NCBI GenBank assembly: GCA_018817385.1 | Contig: JAHIUA010000081.1 | Location: 1 to 64,000 of the forward strand | DNA: 64,000 bases | Direction: 5' to 3' | DNA from: Pseudomonadota bacterium | GTDB taxonomy: Bacteria; Desulfobacterota; Desulfobulbia; Desulfobulbales; Desulfocapsaceae | Shown: positions 34,561 to 44,800 of the stretch, piece after piece | Layout: each line of letters starts with the position of its first letter | Position numbering within the stretch: the first letter of the stretch is position 1 | The notes under the pieces: model-generated | Told to the model about the DNA's origin: nothing | The model's database searches: none | Seen by the model: the letters and a program-made list of their open reading frames with translations, nothing else | Translations under genes and position numbers: made by a program

Positions 34561-36126
34561 ATGCCCATGACCCTAACCTATCCCGGCGTTTATATAGAAG
34601 AGGTTCCCAGCGGGGTTCGCACGATCACCGGAGTCGCCACATCAATTACCGCCTTTATTGGCCGTGCCTTGCGTGGCCCGGAAGACGATCCCATCCGGGT
34701 GCAAAGCTTTGGCGAATACGCTCGTCTCTTCGGTGGACTATGGCGCAACAGCAGCATGAGTTATGCAGTGCAGCAATTCTTTCAGAACGGTGGCAGTGAT
34801 GCCTTAATTGTCCGTGTCCAAAACGGAGGCAGTGCCGCCACCCTCACCCTGGCAACCGATTTCAACCTCATCGCCTCCAGCCGTGGCGAATGGGGTGAAA
34901 GCTTACGGGTACGGATTGACTACGTGACCCACACCCCAAGCGACACAACCCTCTTCAATCTCACTGTCCGCGATACGGCCAGCGGAGAGACAGAACGTTT
35001 TCTCAATGTCTCAACCGAGGCCGATAACGCCCGTTTTGTCACCAATGTCTTAGCCCTGCAATCAAAACTGGTTCGTATCAGTGGCGCTGTCCCCCTTACC
35101 CGGCCCACAGATCATGGGGCCCCACCCTCCGGAGCAGACCCCATGCTCGACAACGCTTCATCGAGCCAATTCAGCGGCGATGGCGATGACGGTTCTGCGA
35201 TTACCGACAACCAAATATCCCTGGCCTCCCTGGAAACACCGAAAAAGGGCATCTGGGCCTTGGAAAAGGCCGACATCTTTAATCTGCTCTGCATTCCGCC
35301 CCTGACCCTGGCCATTGGCGGCGATGTCAACTCCCAGACCCGTAATGCCGCCGCAAGCTATTGTCAAAAACGGCGTTCTCTGTATGTGGTAGACCCCCTC
35401 ACCAGTTGGACGGAAGCCTCCCACCTGATCAATAGTGGCAGCGGACTGGAAAGTGCTGCCTGGGGACTGAGCCGCAGTACCAATGCCGCACTCTACTTTC
35501 CCCGGATCAAACTTCCCGACCCCCTCCAGGAAAATCGCCTGGCCGAATTCGCCCCCTGTGGTGCGGTGGCCGGTGTCATAGCCCGCACCGATAGTCAGCG
35601 TGGCGTGTGGAAGGCACCCGCCGGCAACGATGCCAGTCTCAACGGGGTCGCCGAGCTGACGGTCAAACTGACCGATGGCGAAAACGGCCAACTGAATCCA
35701 CTGGCCGTCAACTGCCTGCGCGCCTTTCCAGTTACCGGTCGAGTCGTGTGGGGAGCGCGAACATTACGGGGTGCCGACCAACTGGCCTCGGAATGGAAGT
35801 ACCTGCCGGTCCGGCGCCTGGCCCTCTTTATCGAAGAGAGCCTGTTCCGAGGTACGCAGTGGGTAGTGTTTGAACCCAACGATGAACCGCTGTGGGCACA
35901 GATCCGCCTCAACCTGGGTGCCTTTATGCACAACCTTTTTCGTCAGGGTGCCTTTCAGGGCAGCAGCCCGCGCGAAGCGTATTTCGTCAAGTGTGATCGA
36001 GAAACAACCACCCAGAACAACATCGACCAGGGCATTGTCAACATCGTGGTAGGCTTTGCGCCGCTTAAACCCGCCGAATTCGTGGTGATCAAGCTCCAAC
36101 AGATCGCCGGCCAGATTCAATCTTAA
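34561..36126 (+). CDS. contractile sheath protein (phage tail sheath family, Afp2-4/Pvc2-4-like)
   Basis: The 521-residue product starts with the sheath signature (YPGVYIEEVPSGVRTITGVA, then TAFIGRALRGPEDDP). It ends with the conserved C-terminal part containing VFEPNDEPLWAQIRLNLGAF and DQGIVNIVVGFAPLKPAEFV. The sheath surrounds the inner tube in an extended state and contracts to drive the tube into a target. Afp and PVC clusters encode several sheath paralogues; here only one is present, as in simpler CIS types. A strong AAGGAG precedes the start, and the tube gene follows ten bases later. Confidence 0.95.
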   Translation: MPMTLTYPGVYIEEVPSGVRTITGVATSITAFIGRALRGPEDDPIRVQSFGEYARLFGGLWRNSSMSYAVQQFFQNGGSDALIVRVQNGGSAATLTLATDFNLIASSRGEWGESLRVRIDYVTHTPSDTTLFNLTVRDTASGETERFLNVSTEADNARFVTNVLALQSKLVRISGAVPLTRPTDHGAPPSGADPMLDNASSSQFSGDGDDGSAITDNQISLASLETPKKGIWALEKADIFNLLCIPPLTLAIGGDVNSQTRNAAASYCQKRRSLYVVDPLTSWTEASHLINSGSGLESAAWGLSRSTNAALYFPRIKLPDPLQENRLAEFAPCGAVAGVIARTDSQRGVWKAPAGNDASLNGVAELTVKLTDGENGQLNPLAVNCLRAFPVTGRVVWGARTLRGADQLASEWKYLPVRRLALFIEESLFRGTQWVVFEPNDEPLWAQIRLNLGAFMHNLFRQGAFQGSSPREAYFVKCDRETTTQNNIDQGIVNIVVGFAPLKPAEFVVIKLQQIAGQIQS

Positions 36127-36136
36127 GGAGAGCCCC

Positions 36137-36661
36137 ATGGCACAATTTAGCGTCAATGCACAACGTTTTGATCCCTATAAAAACTTCAAATTCAGGGTCA
36201 AATGGGACGGCCGCTATGTCGCAGGTGTCTCCAAGGTCGGCGCCCTCAAACGGAGCACCGAGGTGGTCGAACATCGCGAGGGTGGAGATCCTTCCAGTTC
36301 ACGTAAATCTCCGGGGAGAACCAAATATGAGGCCATCACCCTGGAGCGCGGCGTGACTCACGATACCGAGTTTGAACGCTGGGCCAACAAGATATGGAAC
36401 TACGGCTCCGGCCTGGGGAGTGAAATATCCTTAAAGGACTTTCGCAAAGACCTCATCATCGAGCTCTACAACGAGGCAGGCCAGCTCGCCATTGCCTACA
36501 AGGTATTTCGTTGCTGGGTATCTGAGTATCAGGCCATTCCCGACCTGGATGCCAATGCCAATGCCATCGCCATCCAGACCCTGAAACTGGAAAACGAAGG
36601 CTGGGAACGTGACTACGATGTGAGCGAACCGAGTGAGCCCAGTTACAGCGAACCGGCCTAA
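36137..36661 (+). CDS. inner tube protein (gp19-like, Afp1/5-like)
   Basis: The 174-residue tube protomer matches the T4 gp19/CIS tube family: DPYKNFKFRVKWDGRYVAGV at the N-terminus, VEHREGGDPSSSRKSPGRTK in the middle and an EITLERGVT-type strand (AITLERGVTHDTEFERWANK). Hexamer rings of this protein stack into the tube that carries cargo in its lumen. AAGGAG precedes the ATG. As with the sheath, only one tube gene is present; a diverged tube-domain protein (47326-47982) probably forms the tube start at the baseplate. Confidence 0.93.
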   Translation: MAQFSVNAQRFDPYKNFKFRVKWDGRYVAGVSKVGALKRSTEVVEHREGGDPSSSRKSPGRTKYEAITLERGVTHDTEFERWANKIWNYGSGLGSEISLKDFRKDLIIELYNEAGQLAIAYKVFRCWVSEYQAIPDLDANANAIAIQTLKLENEGWERDYDVSEPSEPSYSEPA

Positions 36662-36803
36662 GCCGCAGTTGCATTCCGGAGAGAGAGGAAAACCTATACC
36701 GTTTACAACACTAAAGCAGATGCAACATGGTCCTCAGCCGTTTAACTATTTCAGTGTGTTACGACTTTTCAATTATGACTGCTGATCTGAAAGGGAGGTC
36801 CGC

Positions 36804-37532
36804 ATGCGAGCACTGACGGCCGCCGAAATTATCCGCTTATGGGAAACGGCTTACCGCTTTCACGCCATAGACCAGGCCTTGTCAATCTTACAACTGGTCA
36901 TGCCTGAACAGAGCCGCGACGACCTGGCTGCCTTGCCTCTGGGCCAGCGCGACGCCCTGTTGCTGTCCTTACGCCAAGTCACCTTTGGAGACCTGTTGCC
37001 GGGTAAAAGCCATTGTCCGCAATGTGGTGAAACAGTTGAGTTTGAACTGAGCTGCAGAACCCTGGTTTCCAATGTGGGTAGAGCGCAGCAGATCCATATG
37101 ACTCGAGATGCCTACCAGATAAGCATTCGCCCACTCAATAGTTTTGATCTGGCCGCAGCGGCAGGCGCAGACAGCCTGCAAGAGGCACACGACCTGCTCA
37201 TGAGGGCCTGTGTAGCCGAGGCCTGCTATCAGGGGCAGACGATTGCCCCACAAACACTGCCGCCGGAGATAAAAAAGGACATCGCGGCAATGGCAGAGGC
37301 GGCCGATCCCCAGGCGGAAATACTGCTTACTCTCAACTGCCCTGCCTGTGGGCAGCAATGGCAGAGTGTCTTGGATGTCGCTTCCATCCTGGGCCAGGAA
37401 ATCACCGCCCGGGCCCAACGGCTGCTCCTGGAAGTGCACCTGCTGGCCAAGGCCTATGGCTGGGTTGAAGCTGAGATCCTCAACCTCAGTCCCACCCGGC
37501 GGGCAACCTACCTGCAGATGGTGACGCCATGA
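36804..37532 (+). CDS. baseplate-assembly/chaperone-like protein with two CxxC pairs (T4 gp26/28-like)
   Basis: The 242-residue protein begins MRALTAAEIIRLWETAYRFH and has two CPxCG knuckles: Cys71/Cys74 in HCPQCGETVEF and Cys179/Cys182 in NCPACGQQWQS. This pattern is that of the phage T4 baseplate hub-assembly family (gp26/gp28-like) found in CIS clusters. The cysteines probably bind zinc. The strong AGGGAGG before the ATG and the four-base overlap with the next gene show it belongs to the operon. A 142-base spacer separates it from the tube gene. Its role in baseplate assembly is inferred from family context. Confidence 0.65.
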   Translation: MRALTAAEIIRLWETAYRFHAIDQALSILQLVMPEQSRDDLAALPLGQRDALLLSLRQVTFGDLLPGKSHCPQCGETVEFELSCRTLVSNVGRAQQIHMTRDAYQISIRPLNSFDLAAAAGADSLQEAHDLLMRACVAEACYQGQTIAPQTLPPEIKKDIAAMAEAADPQAEILLTLNCPACGQQWQSVLDVASILGQEITARAQRLLLEVHLLAKAYGWVEAEILNLSPTRRATYLQMVTP

Positions 37533-38302
37533 GCGACTTTTTGACCCGCATGGCCCGGCTCAGCCGCGGTGAAGCCAGGGTTGTCAGCCCCCGCCTGCCC
37601 AGCCTCTTTGCCCCGACAGAGGATGTTACGATGCCTGAGCCATTGGAGAGAGTCGTGCAGCTGCGAACCCAGGCTGCCCCTGCTCCGGCAACAGCGCCTC
37701 CGCCTGGTACCAGGAGCACTGATTTCCCCGAGCCGGCAGAGACTCCCACTGGCACAGACAAAGGCAGTGCAACACAAGCCCACAGCAGCAAAGCAGAATC
37801 CAGAAGCAAAAATACAGCACCAGCCCATATAGCGCCTGGCAAAGAAAGCACTGCCCCTAAAGGCGTGGCTGGGTCAGTAGCGACTGCGAACCGGAATCCG
37901 GCGACTGACAGCCAACAGGGGGTAAAGCCGAGTCATAGCGTTCGGCTTCTCGTCGACAACCAGCCAACCCTCACCGAAACAGGGACTGCAGCTCCGCCTA
38001 CCTTTGATTCAACTGAGGATGGAGTGGCCCCTGAGCCCAAGGCAATGGCACAAGCAAGCCTCCCACCCCTGGTAGCGGGCTATAAAACCACCCAGCCAGG
38101 ACCACAACAGGCCATGGCCGAGCTACCCGCTGTCAGCGAACAACTGGTGAGAGAGCAGCCGACGATACACATCAACATCGGTCGCGTTGAAGTGAGGGCC
38201 CAGACAACTGGACCAAGGCCCACCCCGCAGGCCAGTCGGCCAAAACCACAAAGCAGTCTCTCCTTAAATGACTATCTGAAACGTGGCGGAGGCCAATCAT
38301 GA
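37529..38302 (+). CDS. Pro/Ala/Thr-rich disordered protein of the CIS operon
   Basis: The 257-residue product has a short ordered start (MSDFLTRMARLSRGEARVVS), a long disordered Ala/Pro/Thr/Ser-rich middle and a conserved-looking C-terminus (IHINIGRVEVRA, then SLSLNDYLKRGGG). The terminal pattern is common in small CIS proteins that sit between the zinc-ribbon protein and the DUF4255 protein. The family function is unknown. Because no classical tape-measure gene is visible in this cluster, a role in length control is conceivable, but the sequence is not helical as tape measures are. Confidence 0.6.
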   Translation: MSDFLTRMARLSRGEARVVSPRLPSLFAPTEDVTMPEPLERVVQLRTQAAPAPATAPPPGTRSTDFPEPAETPTGTDKGSATQAHSSKAESRSKNTAPAHIAPGKESTAPKGVAGSVATANRNPATDSQQGVKPSHSVRLLVDNQPTLTETGTAAPPTFDSTEDGVAPEPKAMAQASLPPLVAGYKTTQPGPQQAMAELPAVSEQLVREQPTIHINIGRVEVRAQTTGPRPTPQASRPKPQSSLSLNDYLKRGGGQS

Positions 38303-39621
38303 GCAGTCCACTGGCCATCGCCGCGATCACCGCCGTCCTGCGCAACCTGCTCGACAACGGCTTTATCGATCACAATATCATCGGAGCCCTTGGCAGTAAT
38401 GTCAGCGTCACCGCCGTACCGCCCGACACCATCCAGATCGACAGCACGAATGCCCAAACGCAGTTAAACCTCTTTCTCTATCAGGTCACCCCCAACCCTG
38501 GCTGGAGAAACGTCGGATTGCCATCTCGCGATGGTCGCGGCGACCGAATCACCAATCCGCCCCTGGCCCTCGACCTCCATTACCTGCTCACCGCCTATGG
38601 TGCAGCGGAGCTCCATTCCGAAATTCTCCTCGGCTACGCCATGCAGCTGATGCATGAAACACCGGTTCTCAACCGCCAGGCGATTCGCGCTGCCTTGGCC
38701 GGAAATACGGTGGACAGTTCCATTCTGCCGTCCGCCTTCCAGGCCTTATCCGCCGCCGATCTGGCCGATCAGGTGGAACAGATCAAGATCACCCCGGTGA
38801 CCATGAGCAGCGAAGAGATGTCGAAACTCTGGTCCGCCATGCAGGCCCACTATCGCCCCACAGCGGCCTACTCCATTTCTGTGGTACTGATCGAAGCCAG
38901 GGAACCGACCCGCTCAGCCCTGCCCGTCTTGACCCGTGGCCCGCGTAACCCCATTAGCGGAGAGGAGGCCGGCATCACCGCCACGGCCGGGTTGATCCCA
39001 CCCTATCCAGGTCTCACCAGCATTGAACCACCCTCCCAGCAACTGGCGGCGGTGCTGGGCAATACCATCATTCTCCATGGCCATCATCTGGATGGCACTG
39101 ACCTGGAGGCCCGGTTCGAACATCCGCTCCTCGACGAGCCCATCAGGATAGCGATCGCTGCCAACCGCAATAGTGATCGGCTCAGCCTGACCCTGCCTGC
39201 TGGTTTGGCAGCCAGCAGCACCTGGCCACCCGGGAGCTGGCTGGTCAGCCTCAGCCTGTTGCGAGCCGGCGAGACAGAGCACCGTACATCCAACAGCTTT
39301 CCGCTCCTCCTGGCACCAAGTCTCAACATAGGGAGTTCCAATGCCAGCCGCGACGCCAGCAAGGATGTGGTCACCATCCATTTGGTCTTTACGCCGGAAG
39401 TACGACCGTCCCAACATGTCAGCCTGAGCGCCGGGAACCAGGAAGCCTTGCCAAGCAATCTCAGCAGCCAAAGCGGCAGCCTCGACTTTGCCTTTCCTGC
39501 CCTGGCCGCCGGCAGCCAGTGGTTGCGCTTACGGGTGGACGGCGTCGATAGCCTGTTACTCAATCGCGCCGTCAGTCCTCCTGAATTTCATGTCTCTCAA
39601 CAGATGGTGATTCCAGGATGA
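38299..39621 (+). CDS. DUF4255 tail terminator/cap protein (Afp16/Pvc16-like)
   Basis: The 440-residue product has an N-terminal DUF4255/Pvc16 domain (about residues 1-190: AITAVLRNLLDNGFIDHNII, TNAQTQLNLFLYQVTPNPGW). An Ig/IPT-like domain follows (about 245-345: GNTIILHGHHLDGTDLEARF), then another beta-sandwich at the end. Afp16 caps the distal end of the tube and sheath and sets the end of polymerisation. The extra C-terminal Ig-like domains make this protein longer than Afp16 and may decorate the cap. It overlaps both neighbours by four bases. Confidence 0.85.
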   Translation: MSSPLAIAAITAVLRNLLDNGFIDHNIIGALGSNVSVTAVPPDTIQIDSTNAQTQLNLFLYQVTPNPGWRNVGLPSRDGRGDRITNPPLALDLHYLLTAYGAAELHSEILLGYAMQLMHETPVLNRQAIRAALAGNTVDSSILPSAFQALSAADLADQVEQIKITPVTMSSEEMSKLWSAMQAHYRPTAAYSISVVLIEAREPTRSALPVLTRGPRNPISGEEAGITATAGLIPPYPGLTSIEPPSQQLAAVLGNTIILHGHHLDGTDLEARFEHPLLDEPIRIAIAANRNSDRLSLTLPAGLAASSTWPPGSWLVSLSLLRAGETEHRTSNSFPLLLAPSLNIGSSNASRDASKDVVTIHLVFTPEVRPSQHVSLSAGNQEALPSNLSSQSGSLDFAFPALAAGSQWLRLRVDGVDSLLLNRAVSPPEFHVSQQMVIPG

Positions 39622-41528
39622 ATACAGCAAACAGCAGCCATTGGATCGACAGCAACCAGCAGGCCCTGAGTGAGGAGCTGAGCTGGCTGCAAGGCTTGTT
39701 GGAAAATGCCAACGGGGAGACAGCGCCCCCCCCCAGAGAAGCAGCAACGAATACGGCCTTCACCCTGGATTTCCTGGCCGAACAGTTTCTCCTCTCCCCC
39801 TTCGAACGGACCATCATCCTTTTGTGCGTCGGCATCGAACTGCAATCAGAAATCGCCACCCTGTGCAGCAGACTGCAAGGCAACAGCCATCACACCACCC
39901 CAAGTTTTAGCCTGGCCCTGGCAATTCTTCCCGATGCGCATTGGAGTGCCCTGTCACCTGAATCGCCCCTGCGCTACTGGCAATTGATCCAGGTACAGGA
40001 CCCAAACAGCATCACCACCGGTCACCTGAGCCTGGATGAACGAATACTCCATTTTGTCCTTGGTACCGGCAGTCTGGATCAGCGCCTGAGCAGTCTGGTC
40101 CGCCCCCTCAACCAAAACATCCCCTTGCCCCCATCACAGCACCAGCAGGTGGTACAGCTGACCGGCCTTTGGCGCAACAACGACAAGCCGCCGCTGATCC
40201 TGATCCAGGGCAATGACGCCGCCGCTGGTCGTGAGGTGGCAGCCCAGTCCTGTGCAGCCTTGGGACTGCAACTGCTGCTCTTACGGGCAGAAGATATTCC
40301 ACTGCCCGCGGAGGAACGAAGCCAGTTGGCCCGCTTACTGACCCGCGAGCATCTGCTGGCCGGCATTGCCCTCATAATTGAGATCAGCCACCCCTCTCCC
40401 CCACAGCTGACAGCCTTTATGGAGCGCCTGGATTCGCCATTGATGTTGTTGGCTGAGCAAGCAGATTCCCGGCAACAGCACAGCACCGTCATCGAAGTCA
40501 ACAAACCCACCGCTGCAGAACAACGGAGCCTGTGGCGCAGCTTCCTGGCTGACTGTGAAACCTTCGACACGATCGAGCTCTTTTCCCTGGTGGCCCAGTT
40601 CGACTTTGCCGTAGGCGACATCACCACCATCGCTGAGATTGTTGCCAGCGAAGCGAAACTGGGCACCCCCCTCAAACAGGCCCTGTGGCAGAACTGCCGC
40701 CAACACAGCCGTGGAGATCTGGGCCATCTGGCCCAGCGTATTCCAGCCAAGGCCAGCGAAGAGGATCTGATCTTACCCAGGGGCCAGAAATCCATACTGG
40801 AGGACATCAGCCGTCAGGTACGCCACCGGGCCACCGTCTATGAGACCTGGGGCTTTGCCGCCAAGAGTGATCGTGGGCTCGGCATCAGCGCCCTCTTTGC
40901 CGGCCCCAGCGGTACCGGCAAGACCCTGGCCGCAGAAGTGCTGGCCAACAGTCTCAATCTCGACCTCTATCGCATTGACCTGTCAACAATCGTCAGTAAA
41001 TACATCGGAGAAACAGAAAAGAATCTGGAACGGCTCTTCAGGGCCGCTGAAAGCAGCGGCGCCATCCTCCTCTTCGACGAAGCCGATGCCCTGTTTGGCA
41101 AACGGAGCGCGGTAAAGGACAGTCATGACCGTTATGCCAATATGGAACTTGCCTACCTCCTCCAGCGCATGGAGTCGTATCGCGGACTCTCCATCCTCAC
41201 CAGCAACATGAAATCGGCACTGGACACCGCTTTTCTCCGTCGCATCCGTTTTGTGGTCCAGTTTCCTTTCCCCGATGTCGCCCAGCGCGACGAAATCTGG
41301 CGAGGCGTCTTTCCCGACAACCTGCCCCGGGCCAAACTCAACACCGAGTACCTGGCGCGTCTCCATGTGACAGGGGGCAACATCCGCAACATCGCCATGA
41401 ATGCCGCCTTTTTAGCAGCAGAAAAAGGGGACCCGCTGTGCATGGCCGACCTGGCCCATGCTGCACGCATGGAATACGCCAAACTGGAAAAGCCCCTGAA
41501 CGAAAATGAGCTGAGGAAATGGATATGA
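39618..41528 (+). CDS. AAA+ ATPase of the CIS (Afp15/Pvc15-like)
   Basis: The 636-residue protein has a variable helical N-terminal half and a C-terminal AAA+ module. Walker A is GPSGTGKT (residues 429-436), Walker B is LLFDEADALFGKRS (Asp487, Glu488) and a sensor/arginine-finger region is SNMKSALDTAFLRRIRF. Afp15-type ATPases are needed for particle assembly or cargo loading in eCIS, and similar genes mark eCIS clusters generally. The stop overlaps the next gene by ATGA. Upstream, degenerate ATPase-like sequence (LILIQGNDAAAGREVAAQSC) hints at an inactive first AAA module. Confidence 0.93.
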   Translation: MNTANSSHWIDSNQQALSEELSWLQGLLENANGETAPPPREAATNTAFTLDFLAEQFLLSPFERTIILLCVGIELQSEIATLCSRLQGNSHHTTPSFSLALAILPDAHWSALSPESPLRYWQLIQVQDPNSITTGHLSLDERILHFVLGTGSLDQRLSSLVRPLNQNIPLPPSQHQQVVQLTGLWRNNDKPPLILIQGNDAAAGREVAAQSCAALGLQLLLLRAEDIPLPAEERSQLARLLTREHLLAGIALIIEISHPSPPQLTAFMERLDSPLMLLAEQADSRQQHSTVIEVNKPTAAEQRSLWRSFLADCETFDTIELFSLVAQFDFAVGDITTIAEIVASEAKLGTPLKQALWQNCRQHSRGDLGHLAQRIPAKASEEDLILPRGQKSILEDISRQVRHRATVYETWGFAAKSDRGLGISALFAGPSGTGKTLAAEVLANSLNLDLYRIDLSTIVSKYIGETEKNLERLFRAAESSGAILLFDEADALFGKRSAVKDSHDRYANMELAYLLQRMESYRGLSILTSNMKSALDTAFLRRIRFVVQFPFPDVAQRDEIWRGVFPDNLPRAKLNTEYLARLHVTGGNIRNIAMNAAFLAAEKGDPLCMADLAHAARMEYAKLEKPLNENELRKWI

Positions 41529-41824
41529 GCGGCGATATCTTCCTCACCATCGATACCATTGTCCTCCGCGGTTTTAAGAGCATCGACCGCCAGGCCCTGA
41601 CCGAAGCTGTGCAACAGGCCTTAACTGAACAGCTTTCTGGAGACCGAGAACTGAAGGCCATGGACCTGGCCCGAGTCAGGACGGACATCACTTTACCAAC
41701 ATCTTTCGCTGCTGAACAATTGGGTCAAACACTGGGTCAACGCCTTAGTGGCATCATTACCGGTGATGAGGCCACTACTCAATCAGCTCATGAAACAAAA
41801 CCCGGAGGACGGCATCATGCGTAG
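41525..41824 (+). CDS. small CIS protein between the ATPase and the payload
   Basis: The 99-residue product (MSGDIFLTIDTIVLRGFKSI) has a predicted beta-strand start, an amphipathic helix (DRQALTEAVQQALTEQLSGD) and a His-rich end (GGRHHA). Similar short genes sit between the AAA+ ATPase and DUF4157 genes in other CIS clusters, so it may be a chaperone or adaptor for the payload. It overlaps the ATPase stop (ATGA), and the payload start lies inside its last codons. Confidence 0.65.
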   Translation: MSGDIFLTIDTIVLRGFKSIDRQALTEAVQQALTEQLSGDRELKAMDLARVRTDITLPTSFAAEQLGQTLGQRLSGIITGDEATTQSAHETKPGGRHHA

Positions 41825-44800
41825 CCACGCCTCTACAACCAGGAAAGAGACGAGCAGCCGTCGGTTACTGCAGCGCAAACCGACACTACGCATAGCTGAG
41901 AAAAACGACGCCTACGAACAAGAGGCTGAGAGAACAGCAGATGCTGTCATCTATGGCACACCGAGAATCAACCGATCACTCTCGAAGATAAAAATTGCAT
42001 CATCATTGCAACGCGAACAGGGAGCCAAACCAAAGAGTGAGGAGGAAAAGTACAAGGAAGCGGCTGTAAAATTGGGGGAGGCCTTTCTCCAGACCGAACT
42101 CGGCAAGGAAATTAAAGAAAAAGCCGAGCAACTGGGGGAAGCCTTTCTCGCAACCCTTCCGGGCAAGGTTATCACCGGCACGGCGATCACCGGCGCCCTA
42201 ACCGCGCTTGCTGCGACCCACAAGGAACTCCCCATCGGAGTTCCTGAAATCCCGCTTAACGCCATTAAACCGGGATTGAAACTTAAAATCACCTATGAAG
42301 GACCGGTGGATAAACCCACCAAGGTCATGGCCAGTTTCAGCATCCCCTTGGGTCCGCCAACACGTACGAAGAAACCTGCCATGTCAAAATCAGAACGATT
42401 TCGTGCTGATACGGCTCGCATGGCGATGGAGCAGCACCAGTTCCGTGAATCAATGAAAACACCAGAACAACGAGCAGAAGATCAGCGCCTGCTTGATGCC
42501 TGGATTTTATCCCGTATGCCCGTCCCAGGCCAGCCGCAATCCTTTGGTGTTGCAGGATTCAATCTGGGAAAAGCCTCTGGCCTGCGCCCTGCACCCTTAG
42601 CTCCTTATGGCCCAGAATTCAAGCTAACAGGCGAACAACCAAAAACAGAAGAGCCAAAAAAAAAGAAAGAAGAGAAAACAATCCAACGCAAGTCAAACGG
42701 CGTTACGCATGATGGCAGCACACCAGCCATTGTCAACGAGGTCCTGCAATCACCCGGCCAACCCCTTGAGCGAATAACTCGCTCATTCATGGAATCACGT
42801 TTCGGTTATGATCTAAGCCATGTGCGCATACACACAGATAACATGGCCGGGCAATCAGCAAAGGCTATTCATGCATCCGCCTATACCGCTGGGAACAATA
42901 TTGTTTTTGCCAACGGCCACTATTCTCCCGAAACTCAGAGAGGACGGCACCTGCTGGCTCATGAACTGACCCATGTTATGCAACAGGAGGGACGGTCAAG
43001 CACACAGCTGGATACACCGACAGTGCAACGCAAGGAAAAAATAGCAGAACAAGTTCTCTCTCCAGCCGATGCACTGAAGGAAACATTGAAGGGCGATGAT
43101 GACTCCGTCCGCAGTTTAACAAAGGCCCCCCAATGGAAAAAAGTACAACTCACTCCTGAGGATGTCGCAATACTTTTGTGTAACCTCCTGGAAGGCGTGG
43201 TCCTGGATGATGACGAAATTGCCGGCCTCGCAGTGCTGAACAAGTCTCTCACCCTCGGCATTTTCGACAATTCCTTAGTCAAACTTGGGCAGAAAGGCCG
43301 TTTTAAAGAGCTGCTGGATGACTATCACGGCTCCGAGTACCAGGATTTACTCGATCTTCTGTCCAAAAACATCAGCCAGCTAACTGTGAAAGCTCTCTAT
43401 TTGGACGCATTCATAGCTATGTTTTGGGTACAGGAACACGAAGAACGTGCAATTGTGATACTGCTCGAACGTACTAACGTAAACGACCAGTTCAACCTAC
43501 TCACCGTAAGAGACCGGCAAAACAAGCTGCGTGACGCCATTGATACGGACCCCCTGTCAATCCGTTATGAAAAAATTGCAGGCAAGACCAATGAACTGCA
43601 GCAAGTAGACCTTAGCGCTCAACTGCAAAAGTTATTTACCGTCCAGAGCAAGAGCAAGGAGAGTGCCAAAAAACGAACACCTGATGAGATCAAGCGCTTG
43701 CTCATCGCCACCGCGACCGACCTGGCAGCTGAGCTGAACGATTATCGTAATGAGCTTACAAAAGCACTAACTGCACCAAAGCCTGATGCTGACGCCATTG
43801 CAAAGATCAACAAGGAATTTGAACAGCGTTTGCAATTCCTTGTCAAACGTAAACAACGTGAATTCCATTTCGAGCTGAAATATGGCGTTGAACTCAATCG
43901 TTTCCTGACCGATGCCAGGGCCAGAAGCTGGACACTTACCGACCTGGAAGATATCAATAAGATCCTTGCTCAAATTCCCCCAGAGATTCTGCAAGCCAAC
44001 CCTGCATTCCGATCAATCCTGCTCGCGAGCCGTGGTCCGAAAGACCCGTTAGGACAAGCCCCTTGGTCCGGAAAATCGATCATACTTTTTGGCTCGTTCT
44101 CACTGCGCACAACCGTACATGAACTTGGCCATGTCATCAGCTTTGATGATGGCAAACGCCTGCAACATGCTTTTAATGAAGCATTCAAGTGGCAAGAACT
44201 CACTCCTGCCATACTAATCGGACTGATCCCTAACAAAAAAGATCGCGAAGAGTTGATCAAGAAAATGGACGAAGACCGAAAAGAGGAGCGAGAGGCCAAA
44301 AGCAATCGACATGCTTACGGCAACCATTTCTACCGCTATAACCGCTATGGAGGGAAAGACAGTTACCTTCGCCACCCGAAGAATGCTTGTTTCGTCTCTG
44401 ACTATGCTGCAACCGACCCCTACGACGACTTTGCTGAGGCATTCGAAGAATATCTCATCAACCCGCTGTCACTGCATACAGCCTGCCCGAAAAAATACGA
44501 ATTTATGCGTCAAAAAGTCTTTGTCGGCTATTTCTTTGGCAAGCAAATACCCCGTACCCTGAGCGACTTTGATAAGGATATGGCCGCTAAGTTAAAGGGT
44601 GTCGCTCTACCAGGCAACCTAAAACTCCAGTTCCAGAACCTTTACCTCAGCAAACTACGGGCAGCACTGAAAAAACAACTCACCACAACCGGAAAAGACC
44701 TGGAAAACAAATCTCTAACCGACAAACCATCGAAGGGGATGAAACGCATACCACTCACCGGAAAAGAAGCACAGCAGGCCGCTAAACCCTATTACCAGAA